From DASRBN01 sp035294305 (GTDB taxonomy: Bacteria > Chloroflexota > Ktedonobacteria > Ktedonobacterales > Ktedonobacteraceae), in contig DATGLD010000039.1 in assembly GCA_035294305.1 (NCBI GenBank), forward strand, positions 1 to 64,000: DNA of 64,000 nt. Direction: 5' to 3'. Numbering within the stretch: position 1 is the first letter of the stretch; each line of letters begins with the position of its first letter. The translations under genes were made by a program, and so were the position numbers. The notes beneath the pieces are model-generated. The model was not told where the DNA came from and did not search any database. It worked only from the letters and a program-made list of their open reading frames with translations. Shown here piece after piece: positions 1 through 9,142 of this stretch.

Positions 1-568
1 CGCGAAAGAGACCCTTATTGATCGATGAGAAGAAGCCAAGCAAATGCAGGTCGCCGGGGCCATAGACAAGTCCTGGCCGGGCGACGCTGACCGGCAGCCC
101 ATCTTCCTTGCAGGCCCGCAGCGCCAGTAGTTCTGCTTCGAGCTTGGTCACTTCATAGGGATTGGTAGGCGCGAACGGGGCATCTTCGGCGGCAGGCATT
201 TTTCCCGTTTCGCCATGCACGCCTGTCGTACTACAGTGTACGATTCGCTGCAATTGACGTTGCCCTTTGCAAGCATTGAGCAGCACGCGCGTGCCTTCGA
301 CGTGCGTGCGATAGTATAATTCGGGAGGCGTGCTGGGATGATAGAGACGACCCACCAGGTGATAGATGATGTTTGCGCCCTCCACAGAGCGTCGCACCTG
401 CTCTTCATCATTGATATCGCCTACAATGATATCTACCGCAGCGCCAAATTGAGCGCGTGCCTTCTGCGGGTCACGCGCCAGGATACGTACAGGTTGCTTT
501 TGCCGCACCAGCTCCATGACCAGCGCCGAGCCCAGGAAGCCAGTGGCTCCCGTTACCAGATTCGTCAT
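1..568 (-). CDS. NAD(P)-dependent epimerase/dehydratase (extended SDR), C-terminus outside window
   Basis: The protein starts at the ATG at 566-568 and runs off the left edge after about 189 codons. Translation begins MTNLVTGATGFLGSALVMEL, which is the SDR Rossmann fold with the TGxxGxxG nucleotide-binding motif. Further in are the D-x-N-D region (VGDINDEEQV), a serine stretch HCSTTGVHG and the catalytic Y-x3-K (NPYEVTKLEAE), in the order usual for extended SDRs acting on nucleotide sugars or related substrates. Its ATG directly abuts the TAG stop (569-571) of the DUF362 gene, so the two are almost certainly co-transcribed and translationally coupled as the last visible members of the glycan operon. 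The substrate cannot be read from the fragment. A second, complete SDR of similar build lies at 52899-53939. Confidence 0.85.
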   Translation of the reverse strand, partial: MTNLVTGATGFLGSALVMELVRQKQPVRILARDPQKARAQFGAAVDIIVGDINDEEQVRRSVEGANIIYHLVGRLYHPSTPPELYYRTHVEGTRVLLNACKGQRQLQRIVHCSTTGVHGETGKMPAAEDAPFAPTNPYEVTKLEAELLALRACKEDGLPVSVARPGLVYGPGDLHLLGFFSSINKGLFR

Positions 569-1732
569 CTACGATCTCGCTCCTGAATAGCCTTTGACGC
601 TGATAGCATTTTCCGGGCAGGCTTCGTAACAGAGCAGGCAGCGCTGGCAGGTTGCGTAGTTGACCTTCAAGGTTTTGAGGTCAATGACGTTCGGCAGCGG
701 GCAGGCTTCAACGCAGACGCCGCAGCGCGTGCAGTTCTCTTCCTTTATTTTTGGGCGCGTGCCGACCAGGCCGGTGCTATAGAGCGTGGTGCAAAGATGC
801 TTGCCGCGCTCGGCAACCCAGGTATAGGGATAGTCCAGCGGGTACATTAACCAGAAGATGAAGCGGTAAAGCCCTTTCTGCTGCGGCAGGCGGAACTTTT
901 TAATCACGCTAACCTCTTCCCCCACTGTTGTCCACGACGGCTTGCCCATCTGCTCCAGGGCCAGCTTGAGATGCGGAATGTCACGCGGCTTGACGCCAAC
1001 AAGCTGGCAGCAGACCAGGTCAACGGCCAGGCTCTCGCGGCCCGCGACCAGCACCTGCAAATCGGCCTTGTCGCCATAGAGCGGCCCCTCGCCGTCCTGC
1101 CCCACACTGCCATCAACAATGGTCAGGTCGGGTCGGATGCCAAGGTTCATGTCCACGATGGATTGATCGATACCGAATGTGTGCATCGAGCGACGGTCGG
1201 GACGCGGCAAGAGGCCCATAGGATTTTTCATGCCCAGCGTCATCATTGAAACAACATGCGTCTTGAGGACAGGCAGGTTGATTAAACGCGCCTCGTTCAG
1301 AATGCGCGGAATGCGAAAGGCGCGCAGCCGCTTTGCCCCTTTCGGGCGCAATTCAATCCAATCCTCTTCGCCGCCCTCCGGGTCTACACGCAGGATACCG
1401 ATGCCGTTTTCCTCACAGAATTTTTCGACGCCCAGAATGGTATACGTGGCTTCGCGGTCGAATTCGGTACCGGGCGTTTCGCACAGCACCGGCTGCGCTC
1501 CGCAGGCACGCACCTCCTCAGCGACCGCTTTGAGCAAGGCAAAACTGGTAGTTGAACCCGTCTCGGCGTTGCGGCCCGCCACGAAATTGGGCTTCAAAAT
1601 GGCGACTTTAGCGCCGCGCATGACCGATTCTATGCCGCCTATCTGCTCGATCACACGGTGCGCGGCAGCTTCAATGCCGTCGAATGTGCGCGTGATCGCA
1701 ATTGTATCAGTATCGGGTCTTGTTGCTAGCAT
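569..1732 (-). CDS. DUF362 domain protein with C-terminal 2x[4Fe-4S] ferredoxin domain
   Basis: The 387-residue protein has two parts. Residues about 1-290 match the DUF362 family (features such as KPNFVAGRNAETGSTT and PVLKTHVVSMMTLGMKNPMG). Residues about 335-380 form a bacterial ferredoxin module with two cysteine clusters, CTRCGVCVEACP and CQRCLLCYEACP, each able to hold one [4Fe-4S] cluster. DUF362 proteins are poorly characterised and are often described as iron-sulfur or uncharacterised redox proteins. The start ATG at 1730-1732 lies 15 nt after the GT39 stop, and its stop abuts the next gene. Its placement inside a glycosyltransferase/glycosidase operon is odd and suggests a redox step on the glycan, lipid carrier or a cofactor. 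That role is inference. Confidence 0.85.
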   Translation of the reverse strand: MLATRPDTDTIAITRTFDGIEAAAHRVIEQIGGIESVMRGAKVAILKPNFVAGRNAETGSTTSFALLKAVAEEVRACGAQPVLCETPGTEFDREATYTILGVEKFCEENGIGILRVDPEGGEEDWIELRPKGAKRLRAFRIPRILNEARLINLPVLKTHVVSMMTLGMKNPMGLLPRPDRRSMHTFGIDQSIVDMNLGIRPDLTIVDGSVGQDGEGPLYGDKADLQVLVAGRESLAVDLVCCQLVGVKPRDIPHLKLALEQMGKPSWTTVGEEVSVIKKFRLPQQKGLYRFIFWLMYPLDYPYTWVAERGKHLCTTLYSTGLVGTRPKIKEENCTRCGVCVEACPLPNVIDLKTLKVNYATCQRCLLCYEACPENAISVKGYSGARS

Positions 1733-1747
1733 TGTATCGTATCCTTC

Positions 1748-4129
1748 TCAGGTTAATTTGCGTTGTTCAGCCCACACTTGCGGCCCGGCGGGCAGTGGGC
1801 TGATGATACCGGGTGTCGTTGTCGAATTTACACCGATGTACACCACCGGCTGGGGATATTTATGGATGATCTGGTAGACCTGCACTACAATTTGCAGGTT
1901 GTGGTCATCGCTACGAAAATCGGCCCGCAGGACGGAATGTTCAAGTGCGGTTTTGATCAAGTTCATCGGCCCGCCGTATGTTTCTATATCGCTAAGCATC
2001 TCGGAATCGGCTACGATATAGTCGATACGGTCCCAGTTACCCTCTAAGGCCTGTGTATATAGTTCTGGATCATAGGCCACGTTCCAATACACCTCGGCAT
2101 GAGGAAAAGGCGCGCCATCGCCAACCCCGGCGCCCTCAGGAACGCGCAGATCCATGTAGAGATAGCTGTTTACCACAATAAAGGAGTTGTGCGGCACATG
2201 GTCACGTACCCATACCATGGCTTCGTCCTGCGCCGATGTAGGATGCTGGTAGAAACGGAAACCGGTCTCCTGGAGATCGTAAGGCAGGACGACCGCCAGC
2301 ACGATCAAAAGCAGAACGACGCGCACCGGGTCGAAACGCACCAGTTTGCCGGCCCAGCCCAGCAGCGTATTCAGGGCTACTCCGGTATTGATAGCGGTCG
2401 TTGCGATCAGTGGAATAATGTAGAACGAGAGCACCTGGCCGCCACGAATGAGGAGCAGCCAGAAGCAGATCGACAGCAAGGCCAGCATCAAGTGCTTGCG
2501 GTTCCACCAGCCATAGATGAGGTTAAATGCCGGAATAGCAATGCTGATCGCAATAAAGAATGGATCGTTGGCAACCCAGTCAACCCAGCTTGCAATGAAG
2601 CTGCCGCCTTCTTGACCGCGTTCGGCCTGTCCAATAAAGGTGTCCAGGATGCTCAAGTGCGGCTGATTATCCCAGGGCAGGTGCCAGGCATAAGGGAACA
2701 ATTCATTTTTCAAGACGGCCAGCAAGACAAAAGTCGAGCAGAGCGCGATAATTGCGTAGATGAAGGCAACGAGGCTAAATTTGCGCTGAAATTTCGTCGT
2801 GTACAACCAGGCCGCGTAAATCATGCCCGGCAACGCTATCAGGAACACCTCTTTTGAGAGGAAGCAGATGCCAAATGCTATGCCCGCCAGCACGATATAC
2901 AACAGGCGGCTGCGACTGATTACCAGGAAGTAGATCGAGAGCAGCATCCAGAACGTTGCGATGTTATCCAGGAATATCTGCCGCTGGTAGGTGATGCTCA
3001 ACGGCGAGAAGGAGAAGATGACCAGGGCCAGTACGCCAGCCACGCGGCTGCCAGTCATGCGACTCACTATCAGATAAACGAGCAGAGCCGAGGCAACAGC
3101 GTAGAGTAGCATGAGAACGCGGCCACTGTTGAGCGCGTTGCCAAAGGTGAAGAAGCCCCCTGTGAGTTGTATCCAGCCCGCAATTTGTATCCAGCCCACC
3201 GGAGGATGACCATAGCCGTAGGGATAAGGTGAAAGCGCACCTTGCGTAATGGCCCAGGCATTCGAGATATAGGTACCTTCATCCAGCTCGTAGCGTGGGA
3301 AATTGAACATATTATACGCATGCGCCACGGATGTTCCGGCCAGGGCGACGAAGGCGATGATTGCCTCCAACCACGCAGGCAAGGGGATAGAACTCTTTTG
3401 TGGCTTGTTCTCCAGCGTGACGTTGGGCATCATGCGCGTTTCGCTTACCGCAACCTGCTGCTCCTGCTGCGGCATCACCTTTGGCGTGACCGCGGTATAG
3501 CCGGTGGGCTTGCGCAAGGGATGTACCTTTTGACCGGTCCTGTTCACAGTACGCACAATGAAGTTAGGCGCGCGATAGATGATGATGTTGCCGTTCGGAA
3601 TCCCCGGCTGCGGCTGCACAGTAGGGATGGAAGCGCCTTGTGCCTGCAATCCGATACCACTGGGAGGATTGGGCAATGGAGTATGGGGAGGGCCGGAAAG
3701 GGCTCCAACCATCGCCGGCTGCCGTGCCTGGACCGCGTTGCCGCCGGGTCCATTGGGAGACCACCCCTGAGGCCCCAGCCCATTTGTTGCGGGCACATTT
3801 CCGGAAGGAGGCGGTAATTGGGGTCCCGGATGATTGCTTTGCGGATTATAACCGCTGGCAAGGGGCGCAGGCGTTCCTGGTTGAGAGGGTGAATGCGGCG
3901 GCGTTATGGGTGCTGCGTTTATGCCTCCCCCTTGCGCTCCAGGAGCAAGCATCTGACCACCCACGTTCCAGGGCGGAGTCTGGGGCACATTTCCGGGCCG
4001 AACCGATTGTGGCAGCCTCATTGGAGAGCCGGTCGGATTTCCAGGATACGATGGAGGCGCACCTCCACCGGGGATGCGAGGCCCCTCTCCCTCTTGTGGT
4101 TCTGGTATCGAATTGCGAGATATAGTCAT
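1748..4129 (-). CDS. GT39/ArnT-like integral membrane glycosyltransferase with Pro-rich N-terminal tail
   Basis: A 793-residue protein. Residues 1 to about 245 are low-complexity, rich in Pro, Gly, Gln and Asn, and predicted disordered. They precede the first hydrophobic segment (about 253-270), so they probably lie in the cytoplasm. Then comes a polytopic GT-C type enzyme: the acidic DE pair in the first extracytoplasmic loop (YELDEGTYISNAW, D283-E284), a GYGHPPVGW motif and roughly ten hydrophobic helices, followed by a soluble C-terminal domain. GT39-type enzymes transfer sugars from polyprenyl-phosphate donors to proteins or lipids on the outer face of the membrane. It lies 20 nt after the GT2 gene in the same operon. 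The acceptor is unknown. The long tail is unusual for the family and may be a scaffold for the GT2 or other partners (inference). Confidence 0.88.
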   Translation of the reverse strand: MTISRNSIPEPQEGEGPRIPGGGAPPSYPGNPTGSPMRLPQSVRPGNVPQTPPWNVGGQMLAPGAQGGGINAAPITPPHSPSQPGTPAPLASGYNPQSNHPGPQLPPPSGNVPATNGLGPQGWSPNGPGGNAVQARQPAMVGALSGPPHTPLPNPPSGIGLQAQGASIPTVQPQPGIPNGNIIIYRAPNFIVRTVNRTGQKVHPLRKPTGYTAVTPKVMPQQEQQVAVSETRMMPNVTLENKPQKSSIPLPAWLEAIIAFVALAGTSVAHAYNMFNFPRYELDEGTYISNAWAITQGALSPYPYGYGHPPVGWIQIAGWIQLTGGFFTFGNALNSGRVLMLLYAVASALLVYLIVSRMTGSRVAGVLALVIFSFSPLSITYQRQIFLDNIATFWMLLSIYFLVISRSRLLYIVLAGIAFGICFLSKEVFLIALPGMIYAAWLYTTKFQRKFSLVAFIYAIIALCSTFVLLAVLKNELFPYAWHLPWDNQPHLSILDTFIGQAERGQEGGSFIASWVDWVANDPFFIAISIAIPAFNLIYGWWNRKHLMLALLSICFWLLLIRGGQVLSFYIIPLIATTAINTGVALNTLLGWAGKLVRFDPVRVVLLLIVLAVVLPYDLQETGFRFYQHPTSAQDEAMVWVRDHVPHNSFIVVNSYLYMDLRVPEGAGVGDGAPFPHAEVYWNVAYDPELYTQALEGNWDRIDYIVADSEMLSDIETYGGPMNLIKTALEHSVLRADFRSDDHNLQIVVQVYQIIHKYPQPVVYIGVNSTTTPGIISPLPAGPQVWAEQRKLT

Positions 4130-4149
4130 GGTTTTGAATTTCTATCCTC

Positions 4150-5490
4150 TTATCGCATCCGGCTCCCACCGGATGCGAAAGAATTGAAACTGGGCGGCCC
4201 TGGTTGTATGGGAGTTCCTGTACGATGCTGTCCGACATGAGCAGTCTTCTCCCAGTTCGATGCCCCTTTAATAGAGCGATAGACCGCTCGCAGGGCTCCG
4301 ATGCTCAAGACATATTGATATGGGAAAAAGAATATCATCAAAATGAAAGCCTCGCGCCATCTCCATTTCCGCTGGTGCGCCTTCAGGAACTCGTGCAGGC
4401 CGGCCAGGTCGATGAAGATCGCCAGCATAAAACAGTAGAGCGGTAGGAATGTGAAAAAGGTGAGCCAGAGCGGGAATTTGACGAGAAAGATCATCACGAT
4501 TGCTACCGGCAGCATCACGGCAAAGAATGCCTGCATCTCCGGTAAAATGAGCACATAGAAAGCCAGCAGGCGCTGGGAGAACTTCCTCATCCTGAGCCAC
4601 TCGCCTTTGAGCAAGATCTGAATAAAGCCCTGATTCCAGCGCGTGCGCTGCTTGATGAACTGGCCGATGGAATTTGGCGTCTCTTCCCGCGTAACAAACT
4701 CATCCTCGTAGATGATGCGGATATGCGCGTGCGCAAGACTGAGACGGATACCCAGGTCGGCATCTTCAGTCAGGCAGTACTCATCCCAGCCGCCAAGTTG
4801 CTCCATGAGTTCGCGCCGCACGAAGACAGTATTGCCGCCGAGTGGGGTCATGCCAATGCGCGCGAAGAAATGCATGGACGACTTGAACCAGAAGAAGTAT
4901 TCCAGCACGTTCATGAAACAGAACCAGCGCGTGTTGTGATTCATTAACTGCACGCCACTCTGGATGGCATCCACATCCTCATCGAGCATGGTGGTATTGA
5001 TGATATTGAGAATATCGGGGTGCGGCTCATCCTCGGCATCGAAGATGGTCACAACATCGCCACGCGCCACCTGCAAGCCCAGGTTCAGGCTATGCGGCTT
5101 GCTGATCGGCGTATCATTGAAAATGAGCAATTGAACGTTCGGGTCGCCCAACTCGTCGATCTTGGCCTGGGCCTCGGCAATCGTGCCCGGATCGTCGTCG
5201 CGACAGATGGCGATAATCTGCATCAGTTCTTTTGGATAATTAAGATCATAGACCTTTTGAATGGTTTCACGAAACACAGTCTCTTCATGCCTGGCGGGCA
5301 AGAGAATAGAGAAAGAAAGACATGGATCACGGTAAACGGTCGGAGCGCGGTTCAGCGATGCATTTTCCGGCACCTCCCAGATGAAGAGGCGCAGGCGTAT
5401 ATTGAAGACAGCCTGGATCGACATGATCAGGATAATAAGCATATAAAGTATTAAAAAGACGAGACCAAGAACGTTGAAGAACACAATCAC
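4150..5490 (-). CDS. Family 2 glycosyltransferase, processive (cellulose/hyaluronan synthase-like)
   Basis: The 446-residue protein has one N-terminal transmembrane helix (about 3-27), a GT-A catalytic domain and three or more C-terminal helices (about 300-400). Catalytic signatures are visible in order: SILLPARHEE near residue 61, the D-x-D-like DAED (151-154), TEDAD (241-245, catalytic base region) and QRTRW (281-285). The last is the Q-x-x-R-W motif of processive polysaccharide synthases such as BcsA or NodC. Such enzymes polymerise a nucleotide sugar and extrude the chain. It sits between a membrane-anchored glycosidase upstream and a GT39 enzyme downstream, consistent with an exopolysaccharide or cell-wall glycan locus. 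The sugar is not identifiable from the sequence. Confidence 0.9.
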   Translation of the reverse strand: MIVFFNVLGLVFLILYMLIILIMSIQAVFNIRLRLFIWEVPENASLNRAPTVYRDPCLSFSILLPARHEETVFRETIQKVYDLNYPKELMQIIAICRDDDPGTIAEAQAKIDELGDPNVQLLIFNDTPISKPHSLNLGLQVARGDVVTIFDAEDEPHPDILNIINTTMLDEDVDAIQSGVQLMNHNTRWFCFMNVLEYFFWFKSSMHFFARIGMTPLGGNTVFVRRELMEQLGGWDEYCLTEDADLGIRLSLAHAHIRIIYEDEFVTREETPNSIGQFIKQRTRWNQGFIQILLKGEWLRMRKFSQRLLAFYVLILPEMQAFFAVMLPVAIVMIFLVKFPLWLTFFTFLPLYCFMLAIFIDLAGLHEFLKAHQRKWRWREAFILMIFFFPYQYVLSIGALRAVYRSIKGASNWEKTAHVGQHRTGTPIQPGPPSFNSFASGGSRMR

Positions 5491-5537
5491 TCCTTATTTG
5501 TTTGTTTTCTTTAACAGGTATATCGTTAGACCCCGTT

Positions 5538-5559
5538 GAGGGCGACCTCAAGGGTCCCC
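5538..5559 (-). repeat. Interspersed repeat copy (GGTCGCCCTC family) inside the glycan operon
   Basis: The minus strand reads GGGGACCCTTGAGGTCGCCC followed by TC. This is the same short motif that recurs around 12890, 42055, 42185, 51239 and other places. It lies in the 119-nt space between the glycosidase stop and the GT2 start, so it is probably transcribed within the operon leader of the GT2 gene. Confidence 0.6.
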
Positions 5560-5609
5560 ACCTCTTATCCCAGCCACCCCCACCCTTACCATGACGTCGC
5601 AATCGCCCG

Positions 5610-7319
5610 CTAGCAAGGCACGTTGTACGCCAATGGGTCGCCCTTATTGCCGCAAGTAACGTGCTGCAAAGGGCTGATGCTGGACTGATCGATGCTTGGC
5701 ACGTCAAAGTACCAGGCATCCGCGCCACCACCGTGATGTAGCGTGACCAGGACCATACTGTTGCCGGCGATGCTGATCTGCAGGCTTTGCCATGGACTGG
5801 CGCCGAAAACCGTACTGGCAGGTTCTACAGTCGCAAGTTCATTGTTGGCCGATTTATTAACGAACAGGAGACTGACCGCCGAGTGGTCGTCATCCTGCGT
5901 GGCATAGACACTGATTGGCTCTCGCTGCACCCCCAGCGGGATCAGGTTGTTCTGGAGATGGGTGAACATTTGCATGACGCGGTACATCGCCGTCTGCGCG
6001 TAGGTAGTGCTGCTGAACAGCGGATAGGGTGTATCGACGCCCTCGGCGGAGAAATACGCGGCATATTCCACCTGCTGGTTCATCATCTCACCCAGCGTAT
6101 CTGCCCACCAGAGCGCCGCCTGCCCACGCGTAGGACTGGCCCCGGCGGATGAGGTGGTGTTGATCTCCGTCACGGCTATTGGCGCATCGCGCCCCAGGTC
6201 TTGCCGGATGAGCTGGCGCAGGGGCGGCAGCAGATAGTTCCATTCCTCAGTACTGCTCAGGAGCAGCGAGGGAGATGGAGGCTGGCCCGCATTACCGAAT
6301 GGATAGAAATGGAAGGAGACGCCGTCGAGCAAGGTCACATGATGTGCCTGCTCGTACTGGCCTACCCCTTTCAGGAAATCATCCATCCAGAGATAACCAT
6401 TAGCATCTTTTGGTCCCATACCAACACCATTGAACTGGCTAATTTCGGGTCCGAAGACCTTGATATTCGGATTGTTCTGGTGCATCTGAGTAGAATAGGC
6501 AATGAATGCCTTGACGTAATCGGCGACAGTGTAAGGCTTATTGGTATCAGGGTTGATGAGTCTGTCCGGTTCGTTGCCGACAGACCAGAATTTAACGGGG
6601 TGCCTGGGCTGCTGCGAATACTTCGCGTCCGGTCCGGTACAAAACGTGCTTTTGGGATTGCTCATATAATCTACCCAGCGGCCTGCCAGGTTGGCCCGCT
6701 GCTGCAGGGTCGCCGGTTGACCACTGGCATCGATGGGACTGGAGAGGCGTGCCTGGATCATACCATCGGCGCCCGTCTGGTAGAGCAACTGGCTGAACTC
6801 ATACAACTGCTGGCACGAAAGGATGTGATTCTGGTTCGGCTCATCCTCGCCCCAGCTGCCGCCTGGGAAGCGCAAGAGTTCGACATCGGCATTTTTTAAT
6901 CCGCTTACAATCGACGGTCCATAGGACATGAAACCGGTAAAATTGTTATTCTTCGAGTCCACTGAGAGCGTGCCCTGCTCTGGAAAGACATTGGCGCCAA
7001 AGAGATAGGGGCTGATCGGCTCGCTCTGGCGCAGGTCAATCACCGCCTGCTGCTGGCTACCAAGTTGTAACAATAGCTGATCATTGCTGTCGCTGGCAAC
7101 CGCGATTACACGGACACTGGCGAATATCACCATGACGAGCAGGATCAGGCTGGTGATGATGATGACGCGGCGTCGTCCCCTACCTTTCGGGTTACGTGGC
7201 GGAGCATCCAGCGAAAGGTCTTTCCAACCTCCTGGTGCTACGACTTGCGAACCACCTGGTCGTCCCGAAATCATCGCTCTCCCTCTATTTACGCCGTTGC
7301 CTGAATTATTGACCGACAT
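5610..7319 (-). CDS. Membrane-anchored clan GH-A glycoside hydrolase
   Basis: The 569-residue protein has a short basic, Gly/Pro-rich cytoplasmic head, one transmembrane helix (about 51-75) and a large extracytoplasmic domain. Clan GH-A hallmarks are present: the acid/base in FWSVGNEPD (E250) and the nucleophile in IAVTEINTTS (E385), each at the end of a predicted beta strand of a (beta/alpha)8 barrel. FRFPGGSWGE-like sequence near 150 resembles alpha-L-arabinofuranosidase, GH44 and GH79 types. I cannot assign the family. The ATG at 7317-7319 follows a GGGAG ribosome site at good distance. It is the first gene of the minus-strand operon with two glycosyltransferases, so it probably trims or releases the polymer those enzymes make. 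That is inference from context. Confidence 0.85.
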   Translation of the reverse strand: MSVNNSGNGVNRGRAMISGRPGGSQVVAPGGWKDLSLDAPPRNPKGRGRRRVIIITSLILLVMVIFASVRVIAVASDSNDQLLLQLGSQQQAVIDLRQSEPISPYLFGANVFPEQGTLSVDSKNNNFTGFMSYGPSIVSGLKNADVELLRFPGGSWGEDEPNQNHILSCQQLYEFSQLLYQTGADGMIQARLSSPIDASGQPATLQQRANLAGRWVDYMSNPKSTFCTGPDAKYSQQPRHPVKFWSVGNEPDRLINPDTNKPYTVADYVKAFIAYSTQMHQNNPNIKVFGPEISQFNGVGMGPKDANGYLWMDDFLKGVGQYEQAHHVTLLDGVSFHFYPFGNAGQPPSPSLLLSSTEEWNYLLPPLRQLIRQDLGRDAPIAVTEINTTSSAGASPTRGQAALWWADTLGEMMNQQVEYAAYFSAEGVDTPYPLFSSTTYAQTAMYRVMQMFTHLQNNLIPLGVQREPISVYATQDDDHSAVSLLFVNKSANNELATVEPASTVFGASPWQSLQISIAGNSMVLVTLHHGGGADAWYFDVPSIDQSSISPLQHVTCGNKGDPLAYNVPC

Positions 7320-7693
7320 TATTCCCTGCTCCCTGCATCACGGCATATCCTCATGATGCCTGATACGCTCTCTGTTCAAGTGTGTATCGATATATCTATC
7401 TGTTGGAACGCGTGAATATACGTAACTGCACAATATTGCCCTCGACTAGGACAATTGTCACCCGTCACGCACTCTTTACTATCGGCGAATCATCTTTTTT
7501 CGTGATGGTAATTCCTCGCAAAGCCACCTGCATGCGCTCATCTACGGGCAAGCAGCGACTCTGCTGCGGGGAAAAAGATCATAAAACGCCCCCTAATGCC
7601 AGGATATAGAGTAACAAAGGAGAGATTTTTCTGGAAGGCACAATGGTATCTGTTTGGGGAGACGATGGTATCATGAGGCCGTAAGGAGTGCAA
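7320..7693. other. Intergenic, probable promoter region of the glycan operon
   Basis: No credible gene is seen. The stretch must carry the minus-strand promoter for the glycosidase-led operon, but no convincing -35/-10 pair could be picked. It contains a short palindrome GACAATTGTC near 7450, a possible regulator site with no further support. Confidence 0.4.
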
Positions 7694-8460
7694 TCAGGGG
7701 TAAAAGCATTGCCCGGCCAGTTTCACACCTATTGCCTGGATGACGTTGGGACTGATCGTCGTCACATCTCCGAAACCTGGAAAGGGACCGTTTTTCGAGA
7801 GGCTACCCCGCGAAGTGAATGTGTAGGTTCCGGTGGTCTGGCCAGGTGAGAATGTTACACTTGCCTGCTGGTTGTTTTACCGCCATCGCTTGTACAGGTG
7901 AACTGTATTGTTCCGCCATTACTACCAGAAACAGTAAATGTGGCTGTATAGGTGACTGTGATATACGTACCACATGCATAGAGGCTGACGGACGCTGGAG
8001 TGACCGACATATTCACCGTTTGCACCTGGAAAGGCACAGGTGTAGTCGAGGGAGTTGGCATGGCTGGCGCTGGCCGAGGTGTTCGTGAGTTTTGCGATGC
8101 CAAAATCGGCCAGTAGCAGGTCAGGTAGATGGGATTTCTCTCCGGTGATGCGCACAAGGAAATTAGACGGTTTGACATCCTGATGCACTATCTGATGGTC
8201 ATGCGCATATTGTAGCGCATCGGCGGCTTGATTGATCAAGAATGCCACATCCCGGCTCGCCAGAGGCCTTCTCTGAGCATGGTGTTGCAGCCAGGTTGCC
8301 AGAGAACCTTCGCGGCGATATGGCATGATAATATAGGTCAAAACTCTTCGCCATACCCGAAAAGCGGAAGAATGTGGGGATGCTGGCATGAGAGCTCACC
8401 GTGCCATAGGGATCACACACCTGGTTCTCCTTGATCAGCGCACAACCAAATTTGGAGAAA
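7694..8460 (-). pseudogene. Decayed Ser/Thr protein kinase fused to an Ig-like C-terminus
   Basis: On the minus strand the remains of a protein kinase can be read in pieces. HPHILPLFGYGEEF is read in one frame and ends at a TGA. One base shift later TYIIMPYRREGSLATWL begins, followed by the catalytic loop IVHQDVKPSNFLV (HQD in place of HRD) and LLADFGIAKL (DFG motif). After the DFG motif the activation loop and C-lobe are missing, and the frame moves to an Ig-like segment (VQTVNMSVTPASVSLYACG, then CTSDGG) that stops at a TAA. In the next frame it continues as ASVTFSPGQTTGTYTF and ends at the TGA at 7694-7696. The ATP-binding N-lobe is largely absent. Frameshifts plus an internal deletion mark this as a dead relative of receptor-type kinases such as the one starting at 63106. 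Confidence 0.75.
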
Positions 8461-8474
8461 AAACGAGATGCGAT

Positions 8475-8942
8475 CTACGGCCCGGCAGAGACTGGCTGAA
8501 ACAATGCCACAAGAGTGAAAATGATGAACGGAATCCCAATGATAAGCGTTACCATCGAACAGGCACAGGCCATACTATGACTGAAGGAAAGCAACTTGAG
8601 ATCGGCTAGAACATTGTGTTCAGGTGATGTTGGTGCATAATACACATGTACTGTGGCTCCCTCACCAGTACTGTCAAAAGCTTCCGCTGTTACACTCTGT
8701 CGCCGTTGATAGGTCTTTCCCTCATGTTCAAAGCGATAGGTGAGATAGGCAAATAAGAGTCCTCGCTGACGCTTGATGATCGTGCCAGTTGTCAAAGTTC
8801 CAGTGTTATGTAACCTGGTTTGCCATGCTTGCTGCCAGCGATCTCGTATGATGAAAATACTGCTGAGGATGATGCCTACGATGACACAGAGCAAATAGAG
8901 GCCTTGTGCGGCTAGAAACGTCTTTAAGTGATCAATGTTCAT
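8475..8942 (-). CDS. DUF3592-like small membrane protein
   Basis: I chose the ATG at 8940-8942 because AAGGAG lies 10 nt upstream. An in-frame start 35 codons earlier has no ribosome site and adds an atypical sequence. The 155-residue protein has one N-terminal helix (LLCVIVGIILSSIFII), a beta-rich soluble segment with GTIIKRQ and TYRFEHEGKTYQ, then VHVYYAPTSPEHN, and a C-terminal helix (MVTLIIGIPFIIFTLVALF). The pattern (TM, F-x-Y-x-v-x-G-x-x-Y, then V-x-Y-x-P-x-n-P) fits the DUF3592 family, whose function is unknown. It lies just upstream, in transcription direction, of the decayed kinase. Confidence 0.7.
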   Translation of the reverse strand: MNIDHLKTFLAAQGLYLLCVIVGIILSSIFIIRDRWQQAWQTRLHNTGTLTTGTIIKRQRGLLFAYLTYRFEHEGKTYQRRQSVTAEAFDSTGEGATVHVYYAPTSPEHNVLADLKLLSFSHSMACACSMVTLIIGIPFIIFTLVALFQPVSAGP

Positions 8943-9142
8943 GGCGCGTGTACTCCTTGTTACAAGGATCATAAGATGATGTATTGCAAGGCGCGAATCC
9001 TTGAGGAGAAGACCTTTGCCTCTTACAATCCTGTAGAAAAGCCCCATCAGGTGAGATCAAAGCTTACATCTGCTTCGGCTTTTCCAGGATCCTGCATTTC
9101 TTTCCGTACTATACACCACAATATGTCTCACTTCGTTGAACT

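Noticed and set aside
2099..2857. Long plus-strand frame of 252 codons opposite the GT39 gene
   Set aside because: It is an antisense shadow of a clear membrane-protein gene. The sequence is charged and Gln-rich without domain features.
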